A stretch of 64,000 bases of DNA from Mesorhizobium loti (GCA_002356515.1 AP017605.1:1550001-1614000), one strand, 5' to 3'; positions 1-8,314 are shown, counted from the first letter of the stretch. Notes: generated by a model not told the origin, from the sequence alone. Translations and numbers: made by a program.

Positions 1-298
1 CTCACCCGGAAAGCGACCGATCCCAAGGCCCGCGCCAGACAGCTTGCGGGCAGCCAATACCCCTGATTCGACTTCAATCAGCTTTTTTGACGCTCAGACC
101 TGATCAGCCGATGCGAACGTCACGGGGGCGGCGCTGCTTGAGCAAGTCCTGGTGTGGCCCGCCGCGCGCGAGGCGCTGCATGAAGGCTCGGAACGGGCGC
201 TGGCAGGTTTCGGCGAAGATGAAGTGGCGACGCTGCTGGGTTTGCTCAGGCGGCTGAACGAAAACCTCGATCGGATGGTGGCGCGGGAGACGGAGTGA
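1..298 (+). pseudogene. Decayed MarR-family regulator (C-terminal part)
   Basis: Two short open stretches in different frames read like consecutive parts of a MarR protein. Bases 1-66 (frame 1) give a stretch with the wing-like pattern RKATDPKARARQL and then a stop. Bases 104-298 (frame 2) give GAALLEQVL followed by a helix ending LLGLLRRLNENLDRM, as in MarR C-termini. About 35 bases of non-matching sequence with stops separate them. The start lies outside the window. The assignment rests on motif likeness only. Confidence 0.5.
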
Positions 299-329
299 AT
301 AAGTTCAGAACCCGAGTTACCAGACCCGC

Positions 330-683
330 TTAGCTCTTATACCCCTCGTTCAGACAATCATTCTTCCAGGCCCAGTCGAAGTCGGCCCGAGACATGGACT
401 GGCCCATGCCCGGCTCGACAAACGGACCGGCGGTGTTGTCGATATAGACGATGAAGCGCGCCTCCTTGGTGAAGGTGCCAACCTTGGCGGTGATGACGCC
501 GCAGGTCTGGCCGGACGAACTGTCGCCGGTAAGCTGGACATGTGAGAATGTGGCGGAAGGATCGCTCACCAGACTGCGCATCTTGCCTTCGGCGGCGGTG
601 ATTGCATCGGCGCGCCAATCGCCGCTTCCGGTGCAGGCTGAAAGCAGGGCAGAGAGCAGGAGCAGTTTTGCGATTTGGCGCAT
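330..683 (-). CDS. Small predicted lipoprotein, function unknown
   Basis: 117-residue product. It begins with a short basic stretch, a hydrophobic segment and a lipobox (LLSAC), so it is probably lipidated on Cys and held in a membrane facing the periplasm. The ATG at 683 is preferred over an upstream TTG because a GAGG stands seven bases before it. The mature part has two further Cys, in the pattern QTCGVI and near the C-terminus in KNDCLNEG, which could form a disulphide. It lies downstream of the terminase relic on the same strand, but the 84-base gap suggests separate expression. I do not recognise the family. Confidence 0.65.
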   Translation of the reverse strand: MRQIAKLLLLSALLSACTGSGDWRADAITAAEGKMRSLVSDPSATFSHVQLTGDSSSGQTCGVITAKVGTFTKEARFIVYIDNTAGPFVEPGMGQSMSRADFDWAWKNDCLNEGYKS

Positions 684-767
684 GTCAGACCTCAAACGTC
701 GCGCCGGACGCTACTCGACCACCGGTTGCTGCAAAAGCGGCATTGCAAATCATGGTTTCGCGGCGGT

Positions 768-1532
768 TCACCCCTTCGCCAACTTTTCCACCTCCCCCGC
801 CGACAAAAACAGCAGCACCACATCGCTCATGCCAAGCAGCGGCGTGAAGGTGACGATCGTAATCCCGCCCGTCGCGTTGGTGCGGGTCAGGCCTTCGGAA
901 TAGATGTCGAGTGGCGGTTCCTCGTCGAACCAGACGCCGTGCAGCGTCTCGCCCTGCCATTTCTCGCGGCCCTTCTCGAAGCTCTTGAACGACAGCACGC
1001 TCTCGCCGGCCTGCACGTCGCCGCCGCCGCCATGGCGCACCACGACGCTGTCGAGCGCGCCCGGCGCGCCGCGGCCCATGATGGTGTCGACAATGGCATC
1101 CGCCGGGATCATGCCGGTGCCCCAGGCCGCCTGCTGCTGCGGCGGGCCGACCAGCACGCGCTGCGGGTTGTCACGCGTGCCCTCGCCGGTCACGCCGGCG
1201 GCCCACAGCCGCACCGGCGTGTCGAAAACCTTGCCTTGCCACCACTGGGGATAGCGGCCGGTGAGATGCATCGCCCATTCCGCGCCGCCGGCCCTTGTCT
1301 TGCCGAGCTGGTTGCCGGCCATGAACAGCCTTTCGCGGTTGACCGCCCCTGCCGCGTGAAATTCGGCCTGGCGCTCATAGGGCTTATACGCCGCCAGCTG
1401 GTTTGTGCGTCTGCGGCGGTCAAGCTCCGCCAGCAGCGCCAGATATTCCGTCTTCGCGGTGATCGGCGGGCTCTTCGAGGAACGGTTTGACGATGGCTTC
1501 GAGGCTGCGGATACGGCTGCGGATCTCTTCAT
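768..1532 (-). CDS. Phage terminase large subunit, truncated (ATPase part only)
   Basis: 254 residues matching the N-terminal ATPase half of a DNA-packaging terminase. The Walker A motif AGNQLGKT is at about residues 72-79 and the Walker B-like WFDEE at about 201-205. Complete large subunits are usually 400-600 residues with a C-terminal RNase H-like nuclease. Here the reading frame stops shortly after the ATPase core (EKLAKG), so the nuclease is missing and the protein cannot be a working terminase. The frame overlaps the end of the small-subunit gene by about 113 bases, so the real start is uncertain; no Met occurs before Walker A except the first. I read it as a decayed prophage gene. Confidence 0.7.
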   Translation of the reverse strand: MKRSAAVSAASKPSSNRSSKSPPITAKTEYLALLAELDRRRRTNQLAAYKPYERQAEFHAAGAVNRERLFMAGNQLGKTRAGGAEWAMHLTGRYPQWWQGKVFDTPVRLWAAGVTGEGTRDNPQRVLVGPPQQQAAWGTGMIPADAIVDTIMGRGAPGALDSVVVRHGGGGDVQAGESVLSFKSFEKGREKWQGETLHGVWFDEEPPLDIYSEGLTRTNATGGITIVTFTPLLGMSDVVLLFLSAGEVEKLAKG

Positions 1533-1815
1533 CGCTCAGGGCATCCAGATGGTTGATGGCGCCATCGAAATCTTTGGGCAAGACGGACAGCACGATCTTC
1601 AGATACTGGTCCGGCTTGTCGGCCCGCACCTCGGCGATGACGCCGGCGCCATACGCGCGGAAGTCCGCACGCACGGCGGCAAGAAAATCATCGCCCAGCG
1701 TCTTCTTCGTCCGCTTGGGACGGGGTTTTTGCGCAGCCGCCGAACTGGCGGCGGGCTTGCGCCTTGCTGGCCTCGCCTTGCCGCGCGTCGGCCTCTCGGC
1801 GGTGTCATCAGCCAT
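1420..1815 (-). CDS. Phage terminase small subunit-like protein
   Basis: 131 residues if started at the ATG at 1815 (MADDTAERP); the open frame extends further upstream but that part has the composition of an antisense shadow. The first 40 residues are Lys/Arg/Ala/Pro-rich. The remainder contains LGDDFLAAVRADFRAYG and VLSVLPKDFD, resembling the small DNA-recognition subunit found before this type of large terminase subunit. The start overlaps the stop of the upstream gene (1808-1810), which suggests translational coupling. The family call is from likeness and position. Confidence 0.55.
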   Translation of the reverse strand: MADDTAERPTRGKARPARRKPAASSAAAQKPRPKRTKKTLGDDFLAAVRADFRAYGAGVIAEVRADKPDQYLKIVLSVLPKDFDGAINHLDALSDEEIRSRIRSLEAIVKPFLEEPADHREDGISGAAGGA

Positions 1816-2212
1816 CGACCTGGTCCATCGTCTCTGCAGCGACTTCGCTGGCCGCCCTGCCCGCCTTCGGCATCGATCCGGCCGGCTTCCTCGATCGGAT
1901 TTTTTTCTTCGCCCGCTTGGCGCGCTTCGGCTTTGCCGCCGCGGCAGGTTTCGCGGCACCAGCGCGTTTTGCCACGCTGGCCTGCGCCTTGAGCCGCGCC
2001 AAGACGAGACCGATGGCCTGGCCGCCGATGCCGGCTTGCGGAAAACCAAAGCCACCGGCCGCGTCCCGCACCATGCCGATCAGCACGCCGGGCGCGACCA
2101 ACTCGACCCGGCCCAGACGCGGCTGCGGCGCTGCCCCCTCGAACGCGCCAATGGCGCTGACGATTTCGGCGCCGTCATCGTCGGTGATGATTGTGGCGTA
2201 GCGTGTGGGCAT
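1808..2212 (-). CDS. Hypothetical phage-associated protein with basic tail
   Basis: 134 residues. The N-terminal 75 residues look folded (ATIITDDDGAEIVSAIG, then RVELVAPGVLIGMVRD). The C-terminal third is a low-complexity Ala/Lys/Arg tail (KRAKRAKKKIRSRKP), typical of a nucleic-acid-binding or disordered region. It is the first gene of the terminase cassette and overlaps the small-subunit start. No obvious ribosome site precedes the ATG. Function unknown; the phage link is inferred from neighbours. Confidence 0.55.
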   Translation of the reverse strand: MPTRYATIITDDDGAEIVSAIGAFEGAAPQPRLGRVELVAPGVLIGMVRDAAGGFGFPQAGIGGQAIGLVLARLKAQASVAKRAGAAKPAAAAKPKRAKRAKKKIRSRKPAGSMPKAGRAASEVAAETMDQVDG

Positions 2213-2260
2213 CAGAGTTTCTCGCGGAGTGGATCGTCAGATGAAGGCAGCGCTCTACGA

Positions 2261-2419
2261 CGCCCCCCTCTGTCCTGCCGGACATCTCCCCCACAGGTGG
2301 GGAGATTGGCAGCTTTGGCGGCAGCGCTTTTCCTGCAACGTCGGCAATTAGCGAAAGCCGAGATAACGGCTGATCTCCCCCCTTGTGGGGGAGATGTCCG
2401 GCAGGACAGAGGGGGGCGC
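2261..2419. repeat. Palindromic intergenic repeat, about 160 bp
   Basis: Two arms face each other. The left arm (2261-2310) carries CCCCCCTCTGTCCTGCCGG and ACATCTCCCCCACAGGTGGGG; the right arm (2371-2419) carries its complement, with small differences. About 60 bases of unrelated sequence lie between. The arms also contain short internal hairpins. This architecture is that of a dispersed non-coding repeat or a small MITE-like element. Confidence 0.75.
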
Positions 2420-2471
2420 TGTCCCGCCAACGTATAAGTTGGCGGCCGGGCGGATTGGCTGACAAGGCGCC

Positions 2472-2725
2472 AGAAACACAAAACCCACCTCGGCGGCGGG
2501 TCGTTGGCGCAAATCAGCACCATGGACAAATATGTAGCATGGCTGCCCTCACCCGGTCAACGATTTTCTGAGAAAATATTCCTATCCCATCTTCCCGCGC
2601 CAAGGCGAAGACGCAATCGGCATCGCTCCGGGAGCGCGCTAAAAAACAAAAACCCGCCTCGCGGCGGGTCATCGGCGCAAATCAGCACCATGGGTAAAAT
2701 GATAGCACGACTGCCCTCACCCGAC
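2472..2725 (-). repeat. Two direct repeats, each carrying a terminator-like hairpin
   Basis: Units at about 2472-2556 and 2641-2725 share AAATCAGCACCATGG, then a TAGCA motif and CTGCCCTCACCCG. Each also holds the hairpin ACCCGCC/GGCGGGT (in the first unit slightly decayed: ACCCACC/GGCGGGT). Read on the minus strand each hairpin is followed by a T-rich run (GGGTTTTTGTTTTTT in the second), so both look like Rho-independent terminators pointing towards the prophage relic. The 643-base gap 2213-2855 holds only these repeats and the palindrome at 2261-2419. Confidence 0.65.
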
Positions 2726-2855
2726 AACCGCAGCAGCACCACCGCCGGCCCGAAACCCGCATTGGCTAGCCGGCTTTTCATCGGCCGGCAGCTGTGGGAT
2801 CATCAGAAGAAGCTCATGGAATGATTCGCGTCGCACGGCCTTTTAGGAGAGGACG

Positions 2856-3125
2856 ATGGACAGACCGGCCATGGCATCCGTGTTCAGGATGCGGCATGCT
2901 CCAGCCTCGGTTTCCGGTGTGCGCAGCACCGGTCAGGGCCAGGCTGATCCGATCATCCGCGTGAACTCGCTTGGCGACGCGATCCGTTTCGTCGCCAACG
3001 CCTACCCTAACTACGACATCAGCGCCGTGGCCATAGATTGCGGCGATCCGTCCATCCCTCGCCTCGGCAGCCTGGAGGTCAAGGCGGTGTGGCGCGAATA
3101 TGGCGAGCGCCTGACGCAGGAATAG
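2856..3125 (+). CDS. Small hypothetical protein
   Basis: 89 residues, soluble, no signal peptide. AGGAGAGGACG lies directly before the ATG, a strong ribosome site. The conserved-looking core runs IIRVNSLGDAIRFVANAYP and SAVAIDCGDPSIPRLG. Not recognised. It stands alone between the repeats at 2.5 kb and the convergent PEBP gene. Confidence 0.6.
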   Translation: MDRPAMASVFRMRHAPASVSGVRSTGQGQADPIIRVNSLGDAIRFVANAYPNYDISAVAIDCGDPSIPRLGSLEVKAVWREYGERLTQE

Positions 3126-3179
3126 AACACGGTCCCGAAAGGTGGAATCCGGCTTCGTCCACGCCATTGCTCGATAGCG

Positions 3180-3548
3180 TTACGGAAAGCGTCTTCGCGC
3201 TTTTGCCGTCGCGATGGTTTTGCCGCTGCCATCGAGCGCCTTCACCGATATCTCGTACATATGCGGCCTGGGTGGACAGGGTCCGCGATAGCTGAACGCT
3301 CCATAGGGCAAGGTTTTCTGGCCGCCGAAGACCACGGTGCCGCCGCCATGCTTGAAGTCGGGCGCGTCCGTATCGACCATCTTGAACGCCAGCGTCTTCG
3401 TCCCGGCGGGAACGCCGGAAAGCGTGATCGGCGGCGACTTCGGATCAAAACACTTGACCGTCGGACCCCATTCGAAGTTCATCGCCATGTCGGCGGACGC
3501 GGCCGTCGTCATCGCCACGGCAAAACCAAAGGCTGGTACAAGACGCAA
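3180..3548 (-). CDS. YbhB/YbcL-type phosphatidylethanolamine-binding protein (PEBP), secreted
   Basis: 122 residues from a TTG start at 3546-3548, chosen because GGGAGG stands five bases before it and a signal peptide then begins at once (hydrophobic core, cleavage near ASA-D). The mature part shows bacterial PEBP hallmarks: KCFDPKSPPITLSGVP, then MVDTDAPDF with HGGG, then YRGPCPP and H-Y-EISVKALD. These build the small anion pocket of the fold. Family members are periplasmic or cytosolic and their bacterial role is poorly defined. The longer frame back to 3638 is probably not translated. Confidence 0.85.
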   Translation of the reverse strand: MRLVPAFGFAVAMTTAASADMAMNFEWGPTVKCFDPKSPPITLSGVPAGTKTLAFKMVDTDAPDFKHGGGTVVFGGQKTLPYGAFSYRGPCPPRPHMYEISVKALDGSGKTIATAKARRRFP

Positions 3549-3729
3549 AACGACCTCCCTGCTTCGCACCCGGCCCTGGCGATCATAGTCTCTTTTCGCA
3601 CGCAAGGCATCGCGGCGAGGCTCGCGACCGACGGGCAAGACGCCCGCGAGCCGGCCAAATTGGCTTGCGCACCGGATCGGAAACGCCGCTGGCGCGTTTT
3701 AGCTTTGGTCAATGGAGGGAACAATCGCC

Positions 3730-4035
3730 ATGAACGTCGCCAACCTGCAACTCGAAGGTCTGCTGATGGCCGTCGCATCGATCAACCACGTGCTGGTTCG
3801 CAAGGGGGTGCTGACATCGGAGGAGATCGACATCGCGCTGCGCAAGGCCGAAGCCAGCGAAACCGGTGAGGAGCGATCCAATGGCATGTCGGCGTCAAGC
3901 CGCGACGCCGTCAATTTCCCGATCCGGCTGCTGGAACTCGCCAACCAGTGCCAGCCCGAGGCCGACATGCCGTCCTTCTCGAAACTGGCGCGCATGGTCG
4001 GCCAGATGAAGGAGCCTTACAACGATCAGCTGTGA
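3730..4035 (+). CDS. Small hypothetical protein
   Basis: 101 residues from the ATG at 3730, which follows GGAGGGAACAATCGCC; an upstream in-frame ATG at 3712 overlaps this ribosome site. Mostly helical by composition, with LVRKGVLTSEEIDIALRKAE in the first half and IRLLELANQC in the second. The LTSEEID segment resembles nitrile-hydratase-beta-like or other small accessory proteins, too weakly to name. Function unknown. Confidence 0.65.
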   Translation: MNVANLQLEGLLMAVASINHVLVRKGVLTSEEIDIALRKAEASETGEERSNGMSASSRDAVNFPIRLLELANQCQPEADMPSFSKLARMVGQMKEPYNDQL

Positions 4036-4153
4036 GGCCTGGAGCTTTCGAGCATTTGAGGCCGGCCAGCACTGTGTGTAGAATTTTTTGTGCCTATCCG
4101 TTTTCATGTGCCTTCGCCTATAACCGCCAAATGCCCGGAACATTCCGCCTCCT

Positions 4154-4900
4154 ATGCAACCCGACGACCAGCTTCAGCGCCTGATCGACGATTGCTACGC
4201 GGCGTTTGCACCTTATCCGCGGCCGCATGCCATGCACGCCTCGCCATTGCGCGATCCCGTCGCGCTGCTGAAGACGCTGAGCTCCGCCCCGTTGCGAGAA
4301 TTGACCGGCGAGCAAATCGGCCCTTATGCCGGTTACGCCATGACGACCGTCGGCGATCTTGATGACTACAAGCACTTTTTGCCGCGCATCCTCGAGCAGG
4401 CTGTCCTTGAGCGGCAATGGACTGGCACCGAACCACCGATCATTGCCGAGCGTTTGAAGAGGGGTAAGTGGCTGGAGTGGCCGGCGCATGAACCGGCTGC
4501 GATCCGGGCGCTGTTTGCCGGCGCTTGGTCGCGGGCCCTTCAGGAAGATCCTGATGAGGAGGAAGCCGACAGCTGGATTTGCGGCACCGCCTGTCTCGAT
4601 CTCGATCTGGAGGCGATGCTGGAGAAATGGCTTGCCGCACCGTCGATCAGCGCCTCGCTGCAGCTCGCCAACTTCATGCAGACCGGTGCAAAATTCGTGT
4701 TCGAGAACGACACCACCGAGCGCGCCTTCTGGGGCTATGTGGACGAAGTGAAAATCCACCAGATGCGGCGTTGGCTGCTTGGCCAGCCGGTGCATCAGCT
4801 GTTGCTGACGGCACGCGGCCGCACCCCGCCTTCCCGTCTGTGGTTGATCGACAAAGGGCTGGAGGCGCTGGCGTCATTCGGCCCGGCCAGACTGCATTAG
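4154..4900 (+). CDS. Conserved hypothetical protein, 248 aa
   Basis: Soluble, acidic protein rich in Trp and Leu, without signal peptide or membrane segment. Recognisable blocks are AGYAMTTVGDLDDYKHFLPRILE (quoted in part: TTVGDLDDYKHFLPRIL) at about residues 63-80, and FVFENDTTERAFWGYV near residue 180. I believe related proteins of unknown function occur in other bacteria, but cannot name the domain. The ATG is followed by a short N-terminal helix. No operon partner is close. Confidence 0.65.
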   Translation: MQPDDQLQRLIDDCYAAFAPYPRPHAMHASPLRDPVALLKTLSSAPLRELTGEQIGPYAGYAMTTVGDLDDYKHFLPRILEQAVLERQWTGTEPPIIAERLKRGKWLEWPAHEPAAIRALFAGAWSRALQEDPDEEEADSWICGTACLDLDLEAMLEKWLAAPSISASLQLANFMQTGAKFVFENDTTERAFWGYVDEVKIHQMRRWLLGQPVHQLLLTARGRTPPSRLWLIDKGLEALASFGPARLH

Positions 4901-5087
4901 CAGCCTGGCACGGACCTCATCGCCCTCGCCGAGCATGTCCCGATCCTGGTCGAGGTAGAAATTCCCTGCAAGTCAAACCATTGGCCCAACACTATTCGTC
5001 GGCGTGATGTATCGAATGTCTTGCCGATGTCACCAAGTTTTGCTTGGTTGCGGCTGATTGCTGCCTGGTGATTTCTTGGGGGGACAC

Positions 5088-5441
5088 ATGAGATTTGAAC
5101 CGCGCTTTGGCGCCTTGTTGCTTGGCGCCGTCATGCTCGCCGGCTGCACAACCGTCAGCGAGGGCGAGTTCAACAACGCCCAGGCAGTCCTCAGCGGCAG
5201 CCCGGCGATCAAGGCCAAAGTCACCAGGGAATGCATTGCCGACCAGGCGACACTGCCGCTGGCCGAGAGAAAAACCCTCGCTGACGTCGCCAATGTCAGC
5301 CTGGAACGCCTGCCGGCAACATTCTGCAATCGCCTTTGGAATGCCGTCGCCAGAGGACGCATAACCTATGCCGACTACCGCAATCTTTCGTCGCCATCGG
5401 CTGACAGCAGCAAGGTGATCAAAGTCCTGCAGGGCCGCTAG
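5088..5441 (+). CDS. Small predicted lipoprotein
   Basis: 117 residues from the ATG at 5088, preceded by TTGGGGGGACAC. Signal peptide with lipobox LAGC at about residues 19-22, so the mature protein should be lipid-anchored. The mature part contains two more Cys (RECIADQ and TFCNRLWNA) that could pair, and a C-terminal ARGRITYADYRNL. Expressed alone; the next gene, DoxX, is convergent. Function unknown. Confidence 0.7.
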   Translation: MRFEPRFGALLLGAVMLAGCTTVSEGEFNNAQAVLSGSPAIKAKVTRECIADQATLPLAERKTLADVANVSLERLPATFCNRLWNAVARGRITYADYRNLSSPSADSSKVIKVLQGR

Positions 5442-5498
5442 CCGGCCTTCGGCCCGGCCTGGCTACAAAGGTCGCCTGGCTCGGGCCCGACGCTGTCG

Positions 5499-5924
5499 CT
5501 ACGCCCTGCCAGGCCAGCCCAGATTCAGCGTCAGCGTCCGTCCCGGCCCGTGCACGGCGGCGAACAGCAGTCCGGCCAGGAACGAAAAATGGTCGACGAA
5601 GAAGCCGAACTCGGCCTGGTTGCCGGCCCAGTGGCTGGGGCCGTGGAAGGCAAAGCCCAGGAACAGCACATAGGCAGCCGCGACGAGAGCCGCCTGGGTG
5701 AAGAAGGCGCCGCTCAGGAAACACAGCACCAGCGCCACCTCCAGGATCGCCGCGCACCAGGCAAGGAAGAGCGGGAAAGGAAAGCCGGCGGCGGCGATGA
5801 AGCCTGCGGTGGCACCCATGCCCATGAACTTGAAGGTCACCGCCATCAGGAAGACGGCGGCGAAGATCAGGCGGGCGATGAGCAGGGCCGCGGTCTGCCA
5901 CGGCGATTGAGTGATATCCGGCAT
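5499..5924 (-). CDS. DoxX-family integral membrane protein
   Basis: 141 residues from the ATG at 5924 (MPDITQSP), preceded by GGAGAGACAGC. Four hydrophobic helices are visible, with the DoxX-like first segment LLIARLIFAAVFLMAVTFKF, a second around FPLFLAWCAAILEVAL, a third around AALVAAAYVLFLGFAF and a fourth near FSFLAGLLFAAVHGPGR. The family lies in the inner membrane; members are linked to respiration or redox stress, but the exact role is unclear. The open frame extends upstream to 6077, but that part lacks membrane character. Confidence 0.8.
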   Translation of the reverse strand: MPDITQSPWQTAALLIARLIFAAVFLMAVTFKFMGMGATAGFIAAAGFPFPLFLAWCAAILEVALVLCFLSGAFFTQAALVAAAYVLFLGFAFHGPSHWAGNQAEFGFFVDHFSFLAGLLFAAVHGPGRTLTLNLGWPGRA

Positions 5925-6148
5925 GCTGTCTCTCCAGGGTTTGCAATGGATGTCGACCCAAGGACGAGCGACCCCGCGCAGTTCCGACACCGGTCTGAAA
6001 TTTTTGCACGAAAGCCATGCCGCGCTGGATCTCGGCACCGGTCCGGCGCTCACAGGACGCCGTGGCCGGGGCTCCAACCTTGCCGCGGCCTGCCCCGAAA
6101 GCTACCTTCACAAGGGGCGCTTGATCAGTTTGTGAGGAGAGCAAGCCT

Positions 6149-6517
6149 ATGGCGACGGTCCGGTATCTCGTCAGCGATGTCGAGTTGGCGATAGCATTCT
6201 ACACCAGGCATCTCGGCTTCGTGCTGCGGCAGCAGTTCGGTCCGGCGATGGCCATCCTGAGGCGCGACGACCTGACGTTCTGGCTTGCCGGCCCGACGGC
6301 GTCGGCGGCGAGACCGATGCCGGATGGCAGGACGCCGGAACCGGGCGGATGGAACCGCATCGTGCTGGAGGTGGAGGACCTCGCGGCGCTCATCGTCCGG
6401 ATGCGCGAGGCCGGCGTGCCGTTCCGCAACGAGATTGTCGACGGCCCCGGCGGCCGCCAGATCCTTTGCGAGGATCCGTCCGGCAACGTCGTCGAGCTTT
6501 TTGAAGCAAGAGCATGA
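6149..6517 (+). CDS. Glyoxalase/bleomycin-resistance (VOC) family protein
   Basis: 122 residues, one VOC unit with the paired beta-alpha-beta modules: VRYLVSDVELAIAFYTRHLGF at the N-terminus and IVLEVEDLAALIVRMREAGV in the second half. It ends with the typical ILCEDPSGNVVELFE, whose last Glu is a usual metal ligand. GAGGAGAGC precedes the ATG. Substrate unknown; members include isomerases, dioxygenases and antibiotic-binding proteins. Divergent from DoxX across a 224-base gap. Confidence 0.85.
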   Translation: MATVRYLVSDVELAIAFYTRHLGFVLRQQFGPAMAILRRDDLTFWLAGPTASAARPMPDGRTPEPGGWNRIVLEVEDLAALIVRMREAGVPFRNEIVDGPGGRQILCEDPSGNVVELFEARA

Positions 6518-6656
6518 TCCCTGCCCGAAATCCGTTCGCTTGCCTTGGCTTGCGCCTTGGCGCTGTCGGCGCGGCGCTCCCGCGCCGGCGAAATCGGATT
6601 ATTCGGTTTGCCGGCTGATGGTATGATCGCCCCCGCCCACGGGGAGGGAATCAAAC

Positions 6657-6848
6657 ATGGCCAAAACCTTGACCATCGGCGCGCCGCAGCATCCGGCAAT
6701 GAGCGCCGCCTATGAACTGGACTGCCGGGAGATGCTCGTCCCCCATCTCGACGCGCTGTTCGACGAGGTCGAGGCGGCCGGCCGGGATCGCTGCCAGGCC
6801 GCCCCGGCGCTCATGTACCTCGCCGCCAGGCGGCTGACGCCGGCCTGA
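6657..6848 (+). CDS. Small hypothetical protein, 63 aa
   Basis: GGGGAGGG lies nine bases before the ATG. The product is short, acidic and helical (YELDCREMLVPHLDALFDEVEAAG). No recognisable domain. Supported by the ribosome site and composition only. Confidence 0.5.
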   Translation: MAKTLTIGAPQHPAMSAAYELDCREMLVPHLDALFDEVEAAGRDRCQAAPALMYLAARRLTPA

Positions 6849-6968
6849 CGCCAAGGCGCCCGCCGGGGCGTTCACGAACAATTAATGATCCTGAAACTTG
6901 TCCGTAACCAGCAACGTGATACCGTAAGCTGGGGCTAATGCACAGGTCCGTCCTGTGCAGCTATTGGG

Positions 6969-7214
6969 GTGGGTTGGGTTTTGGGCGCGAGCGTCAAGTT
7001 CGGGACGATGTCCTATATGGTCCGGTCTACGGTCCTCGAGTGCAATGGCTGCGGCGGCACCGGGCAGGTTTTCCAATGCCCGCGCTGGACAAGCTCAAAC
7101 GGCCTTTGCTGTCCCGCCGGCACCCACCAGCGCGGCTGTCCTGGCGCCAGCGCGCCTTGCGCCGATTGCGCCGAAACCGGCCAGCACGGCGCCGGCCTGG
7201 CCCATTCGGCCTGA
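6969..7214 (+). CDS. Possible small cysteine-rich ORF
   Basis: 81 residues containing LECNGCGGTGQVFQCP, in which CxxCxGxG resembles one half of a DnaJ-type zinc cluster, then CPGASAPCADC. No clear ribosome site, and the frame is not clearly favoured, so this may be chance in GC-rich DNA. Apart from this frame and the promoter-like site at 7264, I see nothing in the gap 6849-7358. Confidence 0.25.
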   Translation: MGWVLGASVKFGTMSYMVRSTVLECNGCGGTGQVFQCPRWTSSNGLCCPAGTHQRGCPGASAPCADCAETGQHGAGLAHSA

Positions 7215-7263
7215 CAGGCGGCTTGCGATCCGCGTCGGCCGGGCCTCATCCGACGCCCGCCAT

Positions 7264-7288
7264 GGAACCAGTACCGCCGATCGCTGTT
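7264..7288 (+). promoter_or_regulatory. Near-match to an EcfG general-stress promoter
   Basis: GGAAC at 7264-7268 and TGTT at 7285-7288, spacing 16; the known consensus is GGAAC-N16/17-CGTT, so the -10 has one mismatch. It stands 71 bases before the DUF3606 gene. Confidence 0.35.
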
Positions 7289-7358
7289 ATGTCTGATCGT
7301 GGCATCCTATATAGCGATGTCCGCACGACCGTGCGGCTGACAGAAAGCGAGGCACGCC

Positions 7359-7538
7359 ATGCCCGACGACAAATCCAAGATCAAGCAGGACCGCAAGCTG
7401 GTTTCGAGCGAGGAGACCTATGAGGTCGCCGCCTTCGCGCGCAAATACGGCATCCCGCAGAGCGAAGCTCAGACCATCATCAAGCGCTACGGCCCGTCGC
7501 GCAAGAAGCTCGACAACCACATGGCCGCGCGCGGATAG
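7359..7538 (+). CDS. DUF3606 family protein, 59 aa
   Basis: Short gene MPDDKSKIKQDRKLVSSEE... ending HMAARG. It has the DUF3606 pattern: a basic DDKSK start, an acidic EETYEV and a helix-turn (ARKYGIPQSEAQTIIKRYG) ending before KLDNHMA. AGCGAGGCACGCC precedes the ATG. Members are small stress-associated proteins of unknown function in rhizobia. The promoter-like site at 7264 would fit stress control. Confidence 0.8.
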   Translation: MPDDKSKIKQDRKLVSSEETYEVAAFARKYGIPQSEAQTIIKRYGPSRKKLDNHMAARG

Positions 7539-7750
7539 AAGCCGCGAGCCGCAACCATTTCGCCATTATGGCGTTGATGGATGCTGCGGGCCGCGTCAGC
7601 CCGGTTGGTGTTTGCCAGCCGGGCTCGGCGGCACCACGAACAGGACATCTTTCCTGGTTTCTGGCCAACGAAATGGCAGATGAGCCTCTGTCCCGCCCGG
7701 CCCGTAGCGTGCCAGACTGACGAGAGCCAGACCGAGGGAGGGCCGCGATC

Positions 7751-8194
7751 ATGTCCGACACCACACGCAGGACCGGCAGTTGCCTGTGCGGCGGCGTGCA
7801 TTTCGTCGTCACAGGCCAGCCGACGCGGGTCGGCCTCTGCCACTGCAAGGACTGCCGCAAGGCGGGCGGCTCGGTCTATTCGGCCTTCGCCATCTGGCCG
7901 CGCGACGCCTTCGAAACATCGGGCGAAGTCGCCAGCTACGGCACGCGCAGCTTCTGCCCGACCTGCGGCGGCCGCGTCGCCTGGATCGGCGATGATGAGG
8001 TCGAGGTAATGCTTGGCAGCCTCGACGTCGCGCCAACCGACCTGGAGCCGCAATATGAATTGTGGACCAGCCGCCGCGAGACCTGGCTGCATGCCTTGCC
8101 CGGCACCGAACAGTTCGAGCATGACCGGCCCATCCCGGAAGACGCCGTTCCGCCGCCGCCGAGGCCTTTGTCGGACGCCGTCGCTCACGATTGA
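7751..8194 (+). CDS. GFA-family zinc protein (glutathione-dependent formaldehyde-activating enzyme-like)
   Basis: 147 residues. The zinc ligands of the GFA/CENP-V fold are all visible: GSCLCGGVHF (residues about 10-19), then LCHCKDCRKAGGS, then FCPTCGGRVAW. Most family members are not true formaldehyde enzymes, so the substrate is open. GGGAGGGCCGCGATC precedes the ATG. The C-terminus is Pro-rich. Single gene between small stress genes. Confidence 0.85.
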   Translation: MSDTTRRTGSCLCGGVHFVVTGQPTRVGLCHCKDCRKAGGSVYSAFAIWPRDAFETSGEVASYGTRSFCPTCGGRVAWIGDDEVEVMLGSLDVAPTDLEPQYELWTSRRETWLHALPGTEQFEHDRPIPEDAVPPPPRPLSDAVAHD

Positions 8195-8214
8195 AAATTG
8201 ATCTTTTCGGGCCT

Positions 8215-8239
8215 GGAACCCTCCCCTGCCGGCGACGTT
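8215..8239 (+). promoter_or_regulatory. EcfG-type general-stress promoter
   Basis: GGAAC at 8215-8219 and CGTT at 8236-8239 with a 16-base spacer, an exact match to the rhizobial EcfG consensus (established knowledge). It lies about 75 bases before the interrupted DUF982 gene and probably serves the intact DUF982 gene behind it too. Confidence 0.7.
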
Positions 8240-8314
8240 ATCCGGCGCCCCTTGCGAGTGCGTTGTTTCACAACCGCTGTTCGCTCCTGGGGCGACATGC
8301 CACGGAGACTTCCG

